A program made the translations under genes and the position numbers. A model generated the notes under the pieces. It did no database searches, had not been told where the DNA came from, and was given only the letters and a program-made list of their open reading frames with translations. 64,000 bases of DNA, taken from the NCBI GenBank assembly GCA_963682025.1, contig OY821518.1, forward strand, positions 37,656,559-37,720,558, given 5' to 3'. This DNA comes from Cordilura impudica (lineage: Eukaryota > Arthropoda > Insecta > Diptera > Scathophagidae). Below are positions 22,675-34,426 of this stretch, piece after piece. Each line of letters opens with the position of its first letter. Within the stretch, counting starts at the first letter, position 1.

Positions 22675-24930
22675 ATATTTTTAGTGGGCGTGACACTTCC
22701 CATAGAAAGTGAACTTTTAATATCATATATATTGAGTGCTATGACAGAGAAAACTTTGCAAATTTGAGTGAGGTCATCTATTATCAATGTGAGTCGTCGG
22801 CCAAAAATGGGCGGGATCAGATAAGTGGGCGTGACACCTCCCATACACAGTAATAATTCAATATTATATATCTCGAATTTGCTTTGCAAATTTTTCTGAG
22901 GTTAACTATTATCAATGTGAGTAATCGGAAAAAATGGGCGGTATCGGATCAATGGGCGTGGCACCTCCCATACAAAGTCAATATAAAATGTCATGTACCT
23001 GGAGTACCGTAGCTGTGAGAGCAGTGGGACTTTGCCCATAAGTTATTCTTGTGATTAGTCGAAGAAAAAATCGGCGTGATGGGAGCAGTGTACTAATCAA
23101 GGGAAAGGCTTGACGGGATGAGATTAGTGGGCGTGGCACCTCCTATATAAAAATATATGAAGTTCTACGTGTAAAATGTGGGCGGAATGGTCAAATTCAA
23201 AAATCTCCCAATAAAAATCGCGAAAATCAAAAACCGCCAAAACCGAAAATCGGGTAAAATAAAAATCGCCAAAAACAGAAATCTTCAAAATCAGAAATGG
23301 AATTTCGTCAAATTCAAATATCGCTAAAATGAAACATTGCCAAATGATATTCTAAATTCAAGGTCAATAGGTAGTATAAAAGGGAAAGCCTTGACAATTT
23401 GCAAGAGTCCATCAGATATTGATGAGAGTAGTCCGATAAAAATTGAGCGGGATGGTATTAGTGGGCGCGGCAACTCCTACACAAAACTAAATGAAGTTCT
23501 ACATAGAAAATATGGGCGAAATAGCCAAATTCAAAAATCGCCAAAATTAAAAATCGCAAAAATCAAAAATCGCCAAAAACCGAAAATCAAAATCAAAAAT
23601 GGGCTAAGTCAAAAATCGCTAAAATCAAAAATCGTCAAAATCAAATATCGCTAAAATGAAACATTGCCAAATGATATTCTAAACTCAAGGTCAATAGTGT
23701 GTTGCCAGATTCAAAATTGTATATCAGCAGGCATTGAAATAAAAAAATATTAAATAAATTAAATTAAATATATTAAATAAACAAAGTAATTATAAAATAT
23801 CATATATCTGGAGTATTGCAATAGTGAGAGCCTTGGGACTTTGCGTGAGCCCATAAATTATTCATGTGATTAGTCTAACAAAAAATGGGCATGATCGGAG
23901 AAGTGGGCGTGGTACCACCCATACAAAATAAATACATAATATCATATAACTGTGTACTATAAAAGGGAAAGCCTTGTCACTTTGCCCGAGTCAATCAGAT
24001 ATTAATGTGAGTAGTCCGATAAAAATTGGGGGGATGGTATTAGTGGGCGTGGCAACTCCTATACAAAACTATATGAAGTTCTACATAGAAAATATGGGCG
24101 AAATAGCCAAATTCAAAAATCGCCAAGATAAAAAATCACAAAAATAAAAATAGCCAAAAACAAAAATCATCAAAATTAAAAATAAGCAAAATCAAAAATC
24201 GCTTAAATCAAAAATCGTCAAAATCAAATATCGCTAAAATGAAACATTGGCAAATGATATTCTAAATTCAAGGTCAATAGTTAAGGGTTGCCAGATTCAA
24301 AATTGTATATCAATATAAAATATATTAAATAAAATAAATTAAATAAACAAAGTAATTTTAAAATGTCATATATCTGGAGAATTGTAATAGTGAGAGCCTT
24401 TGGACTTTGCGTGAACCCATAAATTATTCATGTTATTAGTCTAACAAAAATGGGCGTGATCGGAGAAGTGAGCGTGGCACCAAAATAAATATATAAAATC
24501 ATATAACTGTGTACCGTTAAAGGGAAAGCTTTGACACTTTGCACGAGTCCATCAGATATTAATGGGAGTAGTCCAATTAAAATTGGACGGGATGGTATTA
24601 GTGGGCGTGGCAACTCCTATACAAAACTATATGAAGTTCTACATATAAAATATGGGCGGAATAGCCAAGTTCAAAAATCGCCAAAATTAAAAATCACGAA
24701 AATCAAAAATCGCCAAAAAAAAAAAACGGAAATCACGAAAAATAAAAATAGACAAAAACAAAAATCATCAAAACCACGAATAAGCAAAATCAAAAATCGC
24801 TTAAATCAAAAATCGCCAAAATCAAAAATCGCTAAAATAAAAATTTGCCAAATGATATTCTTAATTCAAGTTCAATATTTAAGTGTTGCCAGGTTCAAAA
24901 TTGTATATGAGCAGTCATTGAATTAAAACA
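22675..24930 (+). repeat. Higher-order tandem array with GGGCGTG motif and ~566-bp units
   Basis: A short period is marked by GGGCGTGRCACCTCCCATA-like motifs at 22686, 22827 and 22954 (141 and 127 bases apart). From 22992 on, these become part of a longer unit: CATATATCTGGAG at 23801 and again at 24367, 566 bases apart. Each long unit also includes AAAGGGAAAGCCTTGACA (23381, 23961, 24519) and a low-complexity (CAAAAATCGC)n tract. The half from AAAGGGAAAG onward occurs once more than the other half, so unequal exchange has rearranged the array. Frames through the tract (isoleucine/lysine/serine repeats) are by-products. Confidence 0.85.
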
Positions 24931-25008
24931 ATATATAATAAAATTAAATAAAATATTTTAATTGCACAATAAAAGCTTCGTAGGAAAAATTGATTATGAA
25001 ATAAAACA

Positions 25009-25387
25009 TCCATAATATTAATAGGCTAGGCGATTTCTTGTGACCGATGTTTTGTTCTTCCCATTTGTTCCGATTTTGACCAAACGTATATTATTTGAAA
25101 GGTATTTCTTTTTAGCCGTTTTGCAGATTTACAGATTTTTAAATTTTTTCCTTTAATTTGAGTAAATTGCATTTAAAGTTACTACTAACACATACATAAA
25201 ATTACACAATGCTTTGTGTGTGTTTATTAAATTCTTTAATGTGTTTGTAATAAAAATGAGTTTGTTTTTTTTGTGTTGATTTGCGAATTGGCTCTAATTG
25301 ATTAGCATACCTTTAGGGTCTTTATTTAATGAAAAAATAAAATTTCCTAGAATTTGCACTCGAATTTCGTGGGCTGGAATCTGCTAG
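25009..25387 (+). mobile_element. Non-autonomous Helitron copy 6
   Basis: Full length (379 bp), with one mismatch in the 3' hairpin (CTCGAATTTCGTG) and one in the TCTATAA start (TCCATAA). Its CTAG end is followed within 20 bases by an inverted R copy. Confidence 0.88.
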
Positions 25388-25404
25388 TGTCAATAAATCT
25401 CGTT

Positions 25405-25910
25405 AAGTCATAGCGAGGTGCGACAGGCCATCCAAAAATGAATATATTTTGATAAAATTTGGTGTCTAGACCTAACCACCACGCAAATAAACTCCATCGA
25501 ACCAACTAAAATTGTCATAACATCATGTATCAGTATATCAATGTGTATCACACCCACAAATCAGTAGTCCAAAAATAAATCCTGCAGGGCCATTTTAACT
25601 CTTAAATCTATCAAAAAAAACAAAAACATTGCAGAAATTTTTATAAAACTTCGTTTTTTATATATGTTTACTAAATATTGAGATGATCGGTCATTTTTTG
25701 GCCTAGTAAAAATAATATTAGATATAACTTTTTTTATATCTGCAAGTCAAAAAATTAATAACAATAACACTAAAATTTGCTTTATGCTTTTTTACCATAT
25801 CCAGTTATTGCTTCAGCCCAGTTGGATCCAAAACCATCTCTCGAACCGCATAGTATAGGTAATCGTATAGTCGGCCTAGACCGATTATGACTTTCTCGTT
25901 ATTTGTTTTT
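25405..25910 (-). repeat. R repeat, left two-thirds, inverted
   Basis: Ends at 25888-25905 in the R hairpin (TAGTCGGCCTAGACCGATTA). Interior blocks AATCAGTAGTCCAAAAATAA and ATATCTGCAAGTCAAAAAAT match the reverse complement of R1 (35464-36230). Faces the next copy head to head. Confidence 0.7.
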
Positions 25911-25961
25911 TTTTTTTATTTGCTTTTTTTTGAGAATGAGGAAAATAAAATAAATAAGAAA

Positions 25962-26335
25962 GTTTTGGTCAGTCTAGACCAACTACACGATATTCTATCC
26001 GATGAATTTTGAGAATTTTTGGCCTGCAGATATAAAAAAAAACTTCATATCGGAAGCTATTTTGTTATGGAGATTAGGTCGGAAAACGAACCGATCGTAA
26101 CCGTAATTTATTCTCCAAGAAAGAAATATACCAAATTTAAGAAAAATCTGTGGGATAGATTTGTTTTTTGGACTGGTTTAAATGAAAATCAGATATCAAA
26201 ACTATGGCTAATGGGTGCAATTAATACCCATAGATAAAATATAACCATGATATTCAGGAACTTAGGGAAATTTAAGCAAATCTCATAGGAAGCATACGTA
26301 TAAAGAGTAGGTCTGAACATCGCCGATTTCAATCG
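25962..26335 (+). repeat. R repeat, degenerate, opposite orientation to its neighbour
   Basis: Begins with TCAGTCTAGACCAACTACAC, a decayed hairpin, then GGCCTGCAGATATAAAAA and TTCATATCGGAAGCTATTTT as in R. Breaks off after GGTCTGAACATCGCCGATTT. Only about 50 bases separate it from the inverted copy. Confidence 0.7.
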
Positions 26336-27462
26336 TTTTTTTTTTTTTTGAAATGGCGCAATTACACTGTGGAATAAAAAAATCGTACAAAATATGATCA
26401 AATTTGATTTTTATTCACAATATTTACACCATATTTAAGTAATACGAAAATTTAACAATAATTTTGGATAGTAGTTAGTAAAAAAAAAACTACAAAATGT
26501 TTTATTTTTTAAGGTTGGCCATTTCCATTGTTAGTCACTGTATGTTTATTTGATGCTATAAAATTATCATTAACGCTCTATAAATTCAACCAGTTGCATA
26601 CATCAAAACACATACGAGAACATTAAAATAATTTGTATATTCTATAAATTTATTTTGGTTTTTATGATCGCAATTTACTTTTTTATATTATTAAACAACA
26701 AGAACAAAAAACCAATTAATTATACAAAATGTATACACTCTTTTATATGTAAATACTTATTTATTTTGTTGTTTATAAAATTTATGTGAAATTTGGATTT
26801 TATTTTTGTTTTTTTTTTTTCTTCTTTTTGTTTTGTGGATTCATGACTATAAACTAAAAAATAATATTTTGTTGAAAATTTCTGTTTATGGTTTTTTTTT
26901 ATTCTTATTTTCTTTTCAAAGCACATACACTCAGACAGCCAACGATGGGGATTTCGTGGAAAATCTGGTCATATTTGTTGAATGTTTTATGACTCAATTA
27001 ATTCGATACTGTATGTTGGCTGTATTTTATATGTTTCGAGTACATGCGACAGTTTTACTTTTAATTGTTTGCAATTTATAGTCCCAACAACAACAACGAC
27101 AACAACAACGAAAACAGAAATGCATTTAAAAGATTTTTTAGGTCGAACAATTGCTTCCTATAGTTATTCTGCGATTTGAGTTGTTTTTTTTAAGCCACCA
27201 ACATTCACTTTGTGCTCGAATTTGGTCAAAGTAGTCATGTGTGCTGGAAATTACCTCACGTTCAATTTATATTTTTAATAGTTGGTAATTTAAATAGTTT
27301 CTTTATGTTGCAGTCATGTAGTCGATTGTTAAAAAAAATGTTTTAAAAATTAACAATTAATCAAGACGACAGTTGGAAAGTGTTCACAATTTCTTTTAAG
27401 ATTCTTTTTATAATTTTCTGCTAGATTTTCTTATGAAAAGTTACTATAAACATACATATATA
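26336..27462. other. Intergenic AT-rich sequence
   Basis: No recognised gene. The plus frames between 26806 and 27179 contain a hydrophobic stretch but no conserved motif, splice context or relative in the window. Confidence 0.45.
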
Positions 27463-27758
27463 TCTATAAAATTAATAGGCTAGCCGATTTCTTATGACCG
27501 ATGTTTTGTTCCACCGTTTTATCCCGTTTTTGCCTTTATTTTGAGTAAATTGTATTTAAAGTTGCTACTAACACAAACATAAAATTATACATATGCTATG
27601 TGTGTTTTATCAAATTTGTTAATGTATTTGTTAATGGGTTTGTTATCTTCATTCACAATAATGATAAACCATAAAAGTGTTGGTTTGTGAATTGACTAAT
27701 TTAAAAAATAAAGCTGCCTAAATATTGCACTCGAATTTCGAGCGCTGTAATTTGCTAG
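27463..27758 (+). mobile_element. Non-autonomous Helitron copy 7, internally deleted
   Basis: 296 bp. Termini and hairpin (CTCGAATTTCGAG) are intact. The same interior block is missing as in the copy at 13444 but with different breakpoints: it runs from TTTATCCCGTTTTTG straight to CCTTTATTTTGAG. Confidence 0.85.
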
Positions 27759-28079
27759 TATATATATATTAGGGTATATGGGCAAATAATTTGCTATTGC
27801 CCACAACTCCTCCTAGAAATATTCATTTAAGTGAAGAAATACGTTTCACAAGAAATTTGATATAAGCTTAATGGATATATATCTCATCGGACCTATGTCT
27901 TAGACAAAGGATAACAAGGGGAGTATTAAGTTTTTATTCATTAAAAAAATTTTTTTTCATATTCAGAATTGCTAATTTACACTAAATTATCTTCACAGTA
28001 AAAGAGTAAAAATAAAATACAATTGAAAAACAATGAAATTATTATAAATTGGCCGGTAACTAATGCCGGGCAGACTACT
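27759..28079. other. Intergenic sequence
   Basis: Nothing seen. Confidence 0.4.
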
Positions 28080-28345
28080 TTATTAAGAAATTCCAGTTTT
28101 TGTACTTTTTTAATTTCAAAATATTTTTATAACAAGCATTTTTCAGCTTTTGTATTATACTGTGTGGTGAGTGAGAAATTTCAAGCAAGGGTGAAAGCAT
28201 TTGACCAGCATAGCAAAACCCTCAAAGGCTTTGACGGTCTCAGGCTTGTACGACTTCGTTGATAATCTTGAAGGCTATGATTGCGATAGCGATAACATTA
28301 GCCCCGAACAATCTAAATCAAAAAGGTCTAGAGCAATGAACAGAT
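28080..28345 (+). pseudogene. Coding relic of the 'KFQ.RVK' family
   Basis: One frame reads CVVSEKFQARVKAFDQHSKT then LKGFDGL; the neighbouring frame continues ALTVSGLYDFVDNLEGYDCD, then SDNISPEQSKSKRSRAMN and a stop near 28345. An AATAAA lies at about 28391. The first part is related to HCLGGKKFQFRVKVLGEYSK at 2270-2490 (minus) and to the copy at 28655-28885 (minus). The shape suggests the C-terminus of a transposable-element protein with one frameshift. The family is unrecognised. Confidence 0.45.
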
Positions 28346-28654
28346 AAACTTGGTTCTTCTTTAAACTTTTGTTTTTCCTTAACTTTTCTTAATAAATTCC
28401 ATAAAATCAATCATTTTTTATAATTTCACTTCGTAGAACTTGAATAAAGATGATATTCTTAAAAAGAGTTTTTTTTTCGAAATAACAATTACGTATCTCA
28501 TTGCTACATGCTCAAAAATATTTTGAATTGTTTTTAGCTTGATATGTCAGTCGTTTTTGGCCAGAAATTTTGAGTTATTGACGAGTTATTGGTGAAAATT
28601 GATTGAAACTTTCATTCAATAAAACTAGTACAAATTAATTTTTCACATGGATAT

Positions 28655-28885
28655 ATTATTAAAAAATATTTATTTAAGCCTAAGCTACAATTTTATAAAA
28701 AATAATCAATGAGAAACTGAGCATACAAACATTAAAATAGGCCTGATAACGCCAAACCCTTTCGAGATTTTACAATACTGGCCTAGTACTTTTATTCTGT
28801 CTTGAAATTTCTCACCCCCCAGACAATAAGCCCGAAAATGTTCGACAGCGTTGTTAAGCCGTTGAGAATAAGGGCTAGAGGGTTC
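28655..28885 (-). pseudogene. Second local copy of the 'CLGG.KFQ' relic, inverted
   Basis: The minus strand reads RLNNAVEHFRAYCLGGEKFQ then DRIKVLGQYCKISKGFGVIR. It continues into non-coding sequence alignable with 2190-2270 (CACATGGATATATT, TTTAAGCCTAA). Together with 28080-28345 it forms an inverted pair about 300 bases apart. Confidence 0.5.
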
Positions 28886-30261
28886 ATATTTTTGGCTCTT
28901 TTCTCAAATCTATAATTTTAATTTTTTAATTTGTTACAAAAATTTAAAAAAAAATAAATATTTCAAATCACACCTGTAACTTTTTGATAGCTCTAGCTTA
29001 AACTGACCTGGGTAACGTTTTTATTTCAGAAGATTTCAAGAAAAATTTGATTTTGTTTTCACCTTTCAGATTTCTTCGGCTAAATATATTACACCACCTG
29101 ATGCAAGTCTTCAATTTTGTATATTAAGGAAAAATTTAAACTCACTAAGCTGGCCCTCTTTAAGGTAAGATTTCCAGAGGAATTTGAATTTAAAAAAAAA
29201 TAATAATATTTTGTTAAATCTGAAAAATAATATTCTGGATTTTATGTCTGAAATTAATGCTGTAGTATTCTTGGAGTTAATATAAAGCACTATAAAATTC
29301 GTTAAAGTAATTTGTATGTAATTGGGGCGATCAATCAAGAATTTGGATGCTATATTCTTTCAGGTACTCCTTTAATTTAAATAAATTTCTTTAGGGCTTC
29401 ATAAAAATAATTTTTATTTAAAATGATCAACCACATCACTTTGCTTCATAATTCGCTGGTTTTCTGGTTTTGAGGTGATTTTCAGGCTTATTATGGGCTT
29501 TTCTTAGATACTTTTTCAACATTTTTATACTCTACATCACAGAGTGGTGGTGGTTAGCAATAATTCCGGTAAAACACATTCATTATTGACGTACTCTAAC
29601 TGTTTCATATCTATATCTATAATTAGCCCAATTACGAATATTCTTAAGGCATATCTTTCTCACGGAAAATACTTTCTCGACTATAAATTCCTCGTGAACA
29701 AAAAAAAAATGAATAAGTGGCATCATCGAATTTCGAAGCCAGTTGTTTTGCAAACAATAAATTTTCTATTTTTTTGTGTGCAAACGCAAATAAATTTATT
29801 TCAAAGAAAAATTAAATAAAATGTGAATAGCACAGCTATGACGCGAGCATTTGAGGAGGAAATTGGTGTTGTAGAATAACAACAACGAAATAGCCAAGGG
29901 ATTGCTAGAAGGCAATTGCGGGCTGAATGTATGGAAACAGTAATCAATGCCTGAATCGGCTCTCATGAAAGTTAACAAAAGTTGAAGTTGGGCTTTATTT
30001 GTGATATTCGACCTACAACAACAATAAAGCATTTATTTTTCTAATTTAAATTTTGTTTTATCAAAATACTTCTTACATTTTTATGTAAACTCCCGTCTGT
30101 TGTGCAAGGGAAATTTTTTGAGGAAAAAAAACAAATTCAAGTGCATTGAGAATAACTACTTTTTTCCCATCGAATTTTTTTTTTTCGAAGGAATTTTTAT
30201 TCATAATAGGGGAAAAGGGAGAAGTGAGAAATTTCATGCGGAATTTTTGTTTAGAATTGGA
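28886..30261. other. Intergenic AT-rich sequence
   Basis: No recognised gene; frames at 29111-29338, 29544-29819 and 29796-30032 lack motifs. Confidence 0.45.
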
Positions 30262-30640
30262 CTGAATATTAATAGGTAAGGTGATTTCTTGTGACTGATG
30301 ATTTGTTAAACAGTTTTCTCCCAATTTTTACCAAACATATCTTATTTGAAATGTATTTCTTTTTAGCTGTCCACCAGACTTACAGATTTTAAAATTTTTA
30401 CTATTTTTTGGAGCTATGCTCATTTCAAGTTCCTACCAACACATACATAAAATTATACAATGCTATATGTTTATTAAATTTGTTAATGTGTTTGCGAAAT
30501 AAATGAGTTTGTTTCTTCATGAATTGAATTGTGAGTTGTCTAAAATTGATTAGCATACCTTTAGGATCAATAATTTATTAAATGAAAAAATAAAATTTCC
30601 TAGAATTTGCACTCGAATTTAGAGGGCTGGAATCTGCTAG
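30262..30640 (+). mobile_element. Non-autonomous Helitron copy 8
   Basis: The 3' end CTGCTAG|T is intact; the hairpin is CTCGAATTTAGAG (one change). The 5' start is eroded (CTGAATATTAATAGG). Uses the AGCTGTCCACCAGACTTACA variant seen in the copies at 31226 and 56412. Confidence 0.8.
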
Positions 30641-31225
30641 TTATTTTAATTGGATTTATGGAATAAATACAATACGAAATATTGGCCAAAATTTGGATAA
30701 AAGCTTCTAGGTTTGATGTTTCCAGTAAATCTATGAATATGTCGTACGAGGAAAACAATATTCAAACTAGTTTACTCTAGATTTCAAAAATCTTGTGGAA
30801 TGGGAAAAAATTAGACTTAATTATTTTTGAAAAGAGCTCTGGTCAAAATTAGATATATGTGGAAAACTAGGAATGAACAAGAGCGTCAGCGAAAAAATCT
30901 TAACATACATAGAATGTAATAATAAGGAAATCATTGAACCTAGAGTCTTGATTTCTTTTATTTTTTTTAGTTCTAATCACTACATATGAATTAATGGACC
31001 TTTTTCGGAAACATTTCTATTAGGGATTTTATACTGGTCCATCTCCTTTTAAAATTTAACATATTGGTACAACTTTTTAGTGCTTTTCAATTCCCTTTTC
31101 ACAAGAACCCATTACCTCTTCAATGGCCTAAGCTGCGGAAGATAATGAGAGGATGTAAAATCAGGCCAAAAATAAATGTACACATTGTGTTGGCTTATGA
31201 AATGAAGAAGTATTCTTTATATAAA
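30641..31225. other. Intergenic sequence
   Basis: Nothing recognised between two Helitron copies of opposite orientation. Confidence 0.45.
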
Positions 31226-31724
31226 CTAACAGACCCCAACCCTCGAAATTCGAGTGAAAATTCTAGGAAGTTTTATTTTTTCATTTAAAAAAGACCCTTA
31301 CGGTATGCTAATCAATTTTAATAAATTCACAATTCAACACTTTTTAAATATCGATTATTGTCATTATTGGTTTATGTCCAATTATTGGTTTATGTTCAAA
31401 AATATATTTCAATGTCATTGGTTTATATCAAAAATTATTTTTCAATTCAACACAATTATTATTGTGAATGAAGAAAACAAACTGACAAACACATTAACAC
31501 ATTTAATATACACACACATAGCATTGTATCATTTTATGTATGTTTTAGTAGCAACTTAAAATGCATTTTACTCAAAAAACATGTAAAAATTTAAAAATCT
31601 GTAAATCTGGTGGACAGATAAAAAGAAATACCTTTCAAATAAGATACATTTGGTCAACATCGGGATAAAATTGTTCAACTAGTCATCGGTCACAAGAAAT
31701 CGCCTTACCTATTAAAATTATAGA
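31226..31724 (-). mobile_element. Non-autonomous Helitron copy 9, with ~100-bp extra block
   Basis: 499 bp, longer than other copies. The extra block holds ATTGGTTTATGT-type sequence three times (31367-31430). A single version of this block, inverted, is in the copy at 56412-56859, so it is a subfamily feature that was then amplified here. The 3' end has decayed to CTGTTAG. Confidence 0.82.
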
Positions 31725-31744
31725 TTTCAATATTTATAAAGCCC

Positions 31745-32100
31745 GTTGTAATAAATTAATTGCTTCTTTTGCCGCACTGCATATTGCTTGTCATACGAGG
31801 AACATTTTTGGGAATTTCATTTGATTTTGGGTTAAAAGCTTGTCTTCGTCATTTCGTCGAGCATTCGCAAATTTTGACCTGGAAGTTGCGTAAAATCTTC
31901 CAGTACATTCTGGGCTGCTTTCCTACCGAATGTGTTGGAACTCTTTTCAATTTGCTTTGTATTTTATTGCCATAAAAAACATCATATGGATCTTTCTTCC
32001 TTCCCGAAACATATTTCCTATCAATGGCTAAATTCTTTTTATAGTTTCTACTAACATTGGAAATAGTTTGTAAGACCAACTTTGATTTTTTTGAAAATAT
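31745..32100 (-). pseudogene. Unidentified coding relic with two frameshifts
   Basis: The minus strand is GC-richer than its surroundings and reads as protein over about 115 codons in three consecutive frames. The first includes LQTISNVSRNYKKNLAIDRK and YVSGRKKDPYDVFYGNK; the second FGRKAAQNVLEDFTQLPGQN and LRMLDEMTKT; the third AFNPKSNEIPKNVPRMTSNM and a stop. I do not recognise it. It could be a processed pseudogene of a host gene or a transposon gene; I see no splice sites at the frame changes. Confidence 0.45.
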
Positions 32101-32931
32101 TTAATAATTTTAACATGATATGAACAGTGTTGTCACTAAACGAATAAACATACTTTTCAAAGATTGCACAATGAAACAACGTTTTTGTTGATTAAGAACG
32201 GAATGTTGTTTTTATGGTTATTTGGGATGCTGAATCCAAAATATCGGCTCAACTTATGTTAAAAAAATAAGTCACTTCCACTACATATATTGGAATAACT
32301 TGAAAACGGTTCACCATATTCAGTTAAAAAAAACCAAAACTCCTCAACAATATTATCTTTAAGCCGTTCTTACATTCGTTTTAAATTTGCCCAGTAATTT
32401 CAGATATATCATTGAAGTTTTGAAAAAAAAAAAAACGGAAGAATTTTTAAAAAAAAGTCGAAAATACTATTAGTACCTGTAACTTAAAAATGCGAGTTGA
32501 TGGAGAAAAATTGAGACTAGATTTGAAATCAGCGACCTCATATTAATACAAAAATTTAATTTTGTCCCTTTGTGTTATTTGACCAAGAAACAAAAAAAGT
32601 CAAATAATGTTTGCGAAAAAGTTAAGACTAAAAATGTTCGTTAAGGTTTTTTTCGATCTCACTCCTTAAAATAAAATAGAAATAATTCCAATATTTCTAA
32701 TGTAAGTGAAAGTCACACTAAACCATTCAGAGCAGTTAAGGAGAGACTTGTTCTTGTTTTAGTTAACGAAAAAATAACCCAATTTCGAATTTATTTATAA
32801 AAATTATTATAATTAAAATCCCGATTTTTCAACTTTTAATTCAAATCTTGTTAATAGAATTTTCATTCGAAAATTATTTTTTATTAAAAAAAAAAATATG
32901 GCAACACTGTTATCATCCACTATATTTTTAG
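32101..32931. other. Intergenic sequence
   Basis: Nothing recognised. Confidence 0.4.
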
Positions 32932-32956
32932 ATTTATTTTATTTTATTTATTTATT

Positions 32957-32987
<31 letters not shown>

Positions 32988-33006
32988 TTAATTTATTTAT
33001 TTATTT
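32932..33006. repeat. (TTTA)n microsatellite
   Basis: About 18 TTTA units with a few one-base interruptions. No LINE coding sequence lies next to it, unlike the TTTA run at 14536. Confidence 0.85.
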
Positions 33007-33189
33007 TGGGTAGAGTATAGTTGACGCTATTAAATACCAAAATGATGTCGAATTCAACCCCATAAGAAAGATACTAGTTTTTTGAATTAGTCTCATCCTT
33101 CTTCTGTATTTCAGGTGAAGTAGGAGAAGATGTCTTCATTCTGGCTCCAGCTAGAATTTTTTAAATGCTGGTGTAACATGTTATGTAAA

Positions 33190-33840
33190 AATATTACTTT
33201 TGTATATTTTACTGTTCGTTAAAAGATTATTAAAAATATTAATAAATAAAAAATTATAAAATATTTTATATGTTTAATATTTTATTATCCAATATTTGTT
33301 CAATTCAGTGGTCATCCTCAGGATATTAATCTTAACTAGCAGATTCCAGCCCTCGAAATTTGAGCGCAAATTCTAGGAAATTTTATTTTTTCATTAGATA
33401 AAGACCCTAAAAGTTTGCTAATCACAATTCACAAACCAGTTGTATTAAAATACATTAACAAATTTAATAAACACAGCATTGTACAAATTTATGTATGTGT
33501 TAGTAGCAACTCTAAACGCAATTTACTCAAAGTAAAGGAAAATATATAAAAATCTGTAAATCTGGTGAATAGCTAAAAAGAAATACCTTTCAAATAATAT
33601 ACGTTTGGTCAAAATCGGGATAAAACGGCAGAACAAAACATCAGTCACAAGAAATCGCCTAGCCTATTAATATTATAGATAAGATCCTAGTCTAGCTTAC
33701 TTTCCAAGTTGGAATGTTTCCCTGAAGATGACCAACAATTTCGGTCGATATATTAAACAATAAAATTTAAAAAATATATAAATATTTTATAGTTTTTTTT
33801 ATAATTTTTTTAATAACCCCATGCCGAACAATAAAATACA
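33190..33840. repeat. Inverted repeat split by a Helitron
   Basis: The left arm (about 33200-33335) reverse-complemented reads CCTGAGGATGACCACTGAAT, then TATTGGATAATAAAAT; the right arm (about 33700-33810) reads CCTGAAGATGACCAACAATT, then GATATATTAAACAATAAAAT. Both arms continue into an ATATTTTATA stretch. The Helitron copy at 33336-33679 occupies the centre. Confidence 0.6.
33336..33679 (-). mobile_element. Non-autonomous Helitron copy 10
   Basis: Both termini are intact; the hairpin is CTCGAAATTTGAG (one change). About 30 bases shorter than full-length copies near the CAATTATAGCC position. Confidence 0.87.
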
Positions 33841-34362
33841 CAAAAATATTACCCAAATATTACAGGATTATTTTTAATAGATGAGTGGGATAGTATTTAT
33901 TGTAAGCTGTATTCCAAACTAATTATTTCGTTAGCATTTTTTTCTTCTTACAGTCAAATACAAGAACTTTTTCTTTAATTTTTGCCAGCAGCCTTAAACA
34001 AGCAAAAAATACTTTTTAAATAGAAGCCACCTTAGGTACTCTATCTACACAGCACTCACTGCAATGAAAATGAGTTCAGCGAATCAATCTGAATACATTT
34101 ATTGCAGTAAAAAGCTGTCAATCAATTTTTTTTTCTTTTATTCTTATTACTTATAAAAATAATGAACGTTTTCATTTTTTCGTATATAATTTCTTAATCA
34201 ATTGAAAAACCAAAATTACTTATTCTTTCCTTAACCATAAATCAACAACAACAGGGCCAAAAATAATTTGGCCTACATTCAGAGAAATGTGGCTTAATAA
34301 AAAAAAGGCAATGCATAAATATTGTTAACAGTTTGTGTTGTATGAATTTCTGACCCACTTAC
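33841..34362 (-). other. Start of a probable intron
   Basis: Begins on the minus strand with GTAAGTGGG at 34362. No branch point/acceptor followed by a coding exon was found to its left. Confidence 0.4.
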
Positions 34363-34426
34363 CTGGTAATGACAAAACGCCATTCAAAGCCAAGGTGGCG
34401 AACAGCAAAACCATAAATAATTTCAT
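34363..34426 (-). CDS. First coding exon of a secreted-protein gene (signal peptide)
   Basis: On the minus strand an ATG at 34426-34424 opens 21 codons: MKLFMVLLFATLALNGVLSL then P, with the first base of the next codon (G) before a GTAAGT donor at 34362-34357. Lys-2, a hydrophobic core of about 13 residues and small residues near the end are a textbook signal peptide, so the product should enter the secretory pathway. The intron is phase 1, a common phase after signal-peptide exons. The exon is far richer in G+C than its surroundings. An A-rich stretch precedes the ATG, as is usual in insect leaders. A CAG just upstream (ATTAACAG then A-run) could also be an acceptor of a 5'UTR intron. The mature protein is not in view, so the gene cannot be named. 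Confidence 0.72.

Noticed and set aside
23337..24926. Lysine/isoleucine repeat frames
   Set aside because: They run through the (CAAAAATCGC)n tract of the higher-order array.
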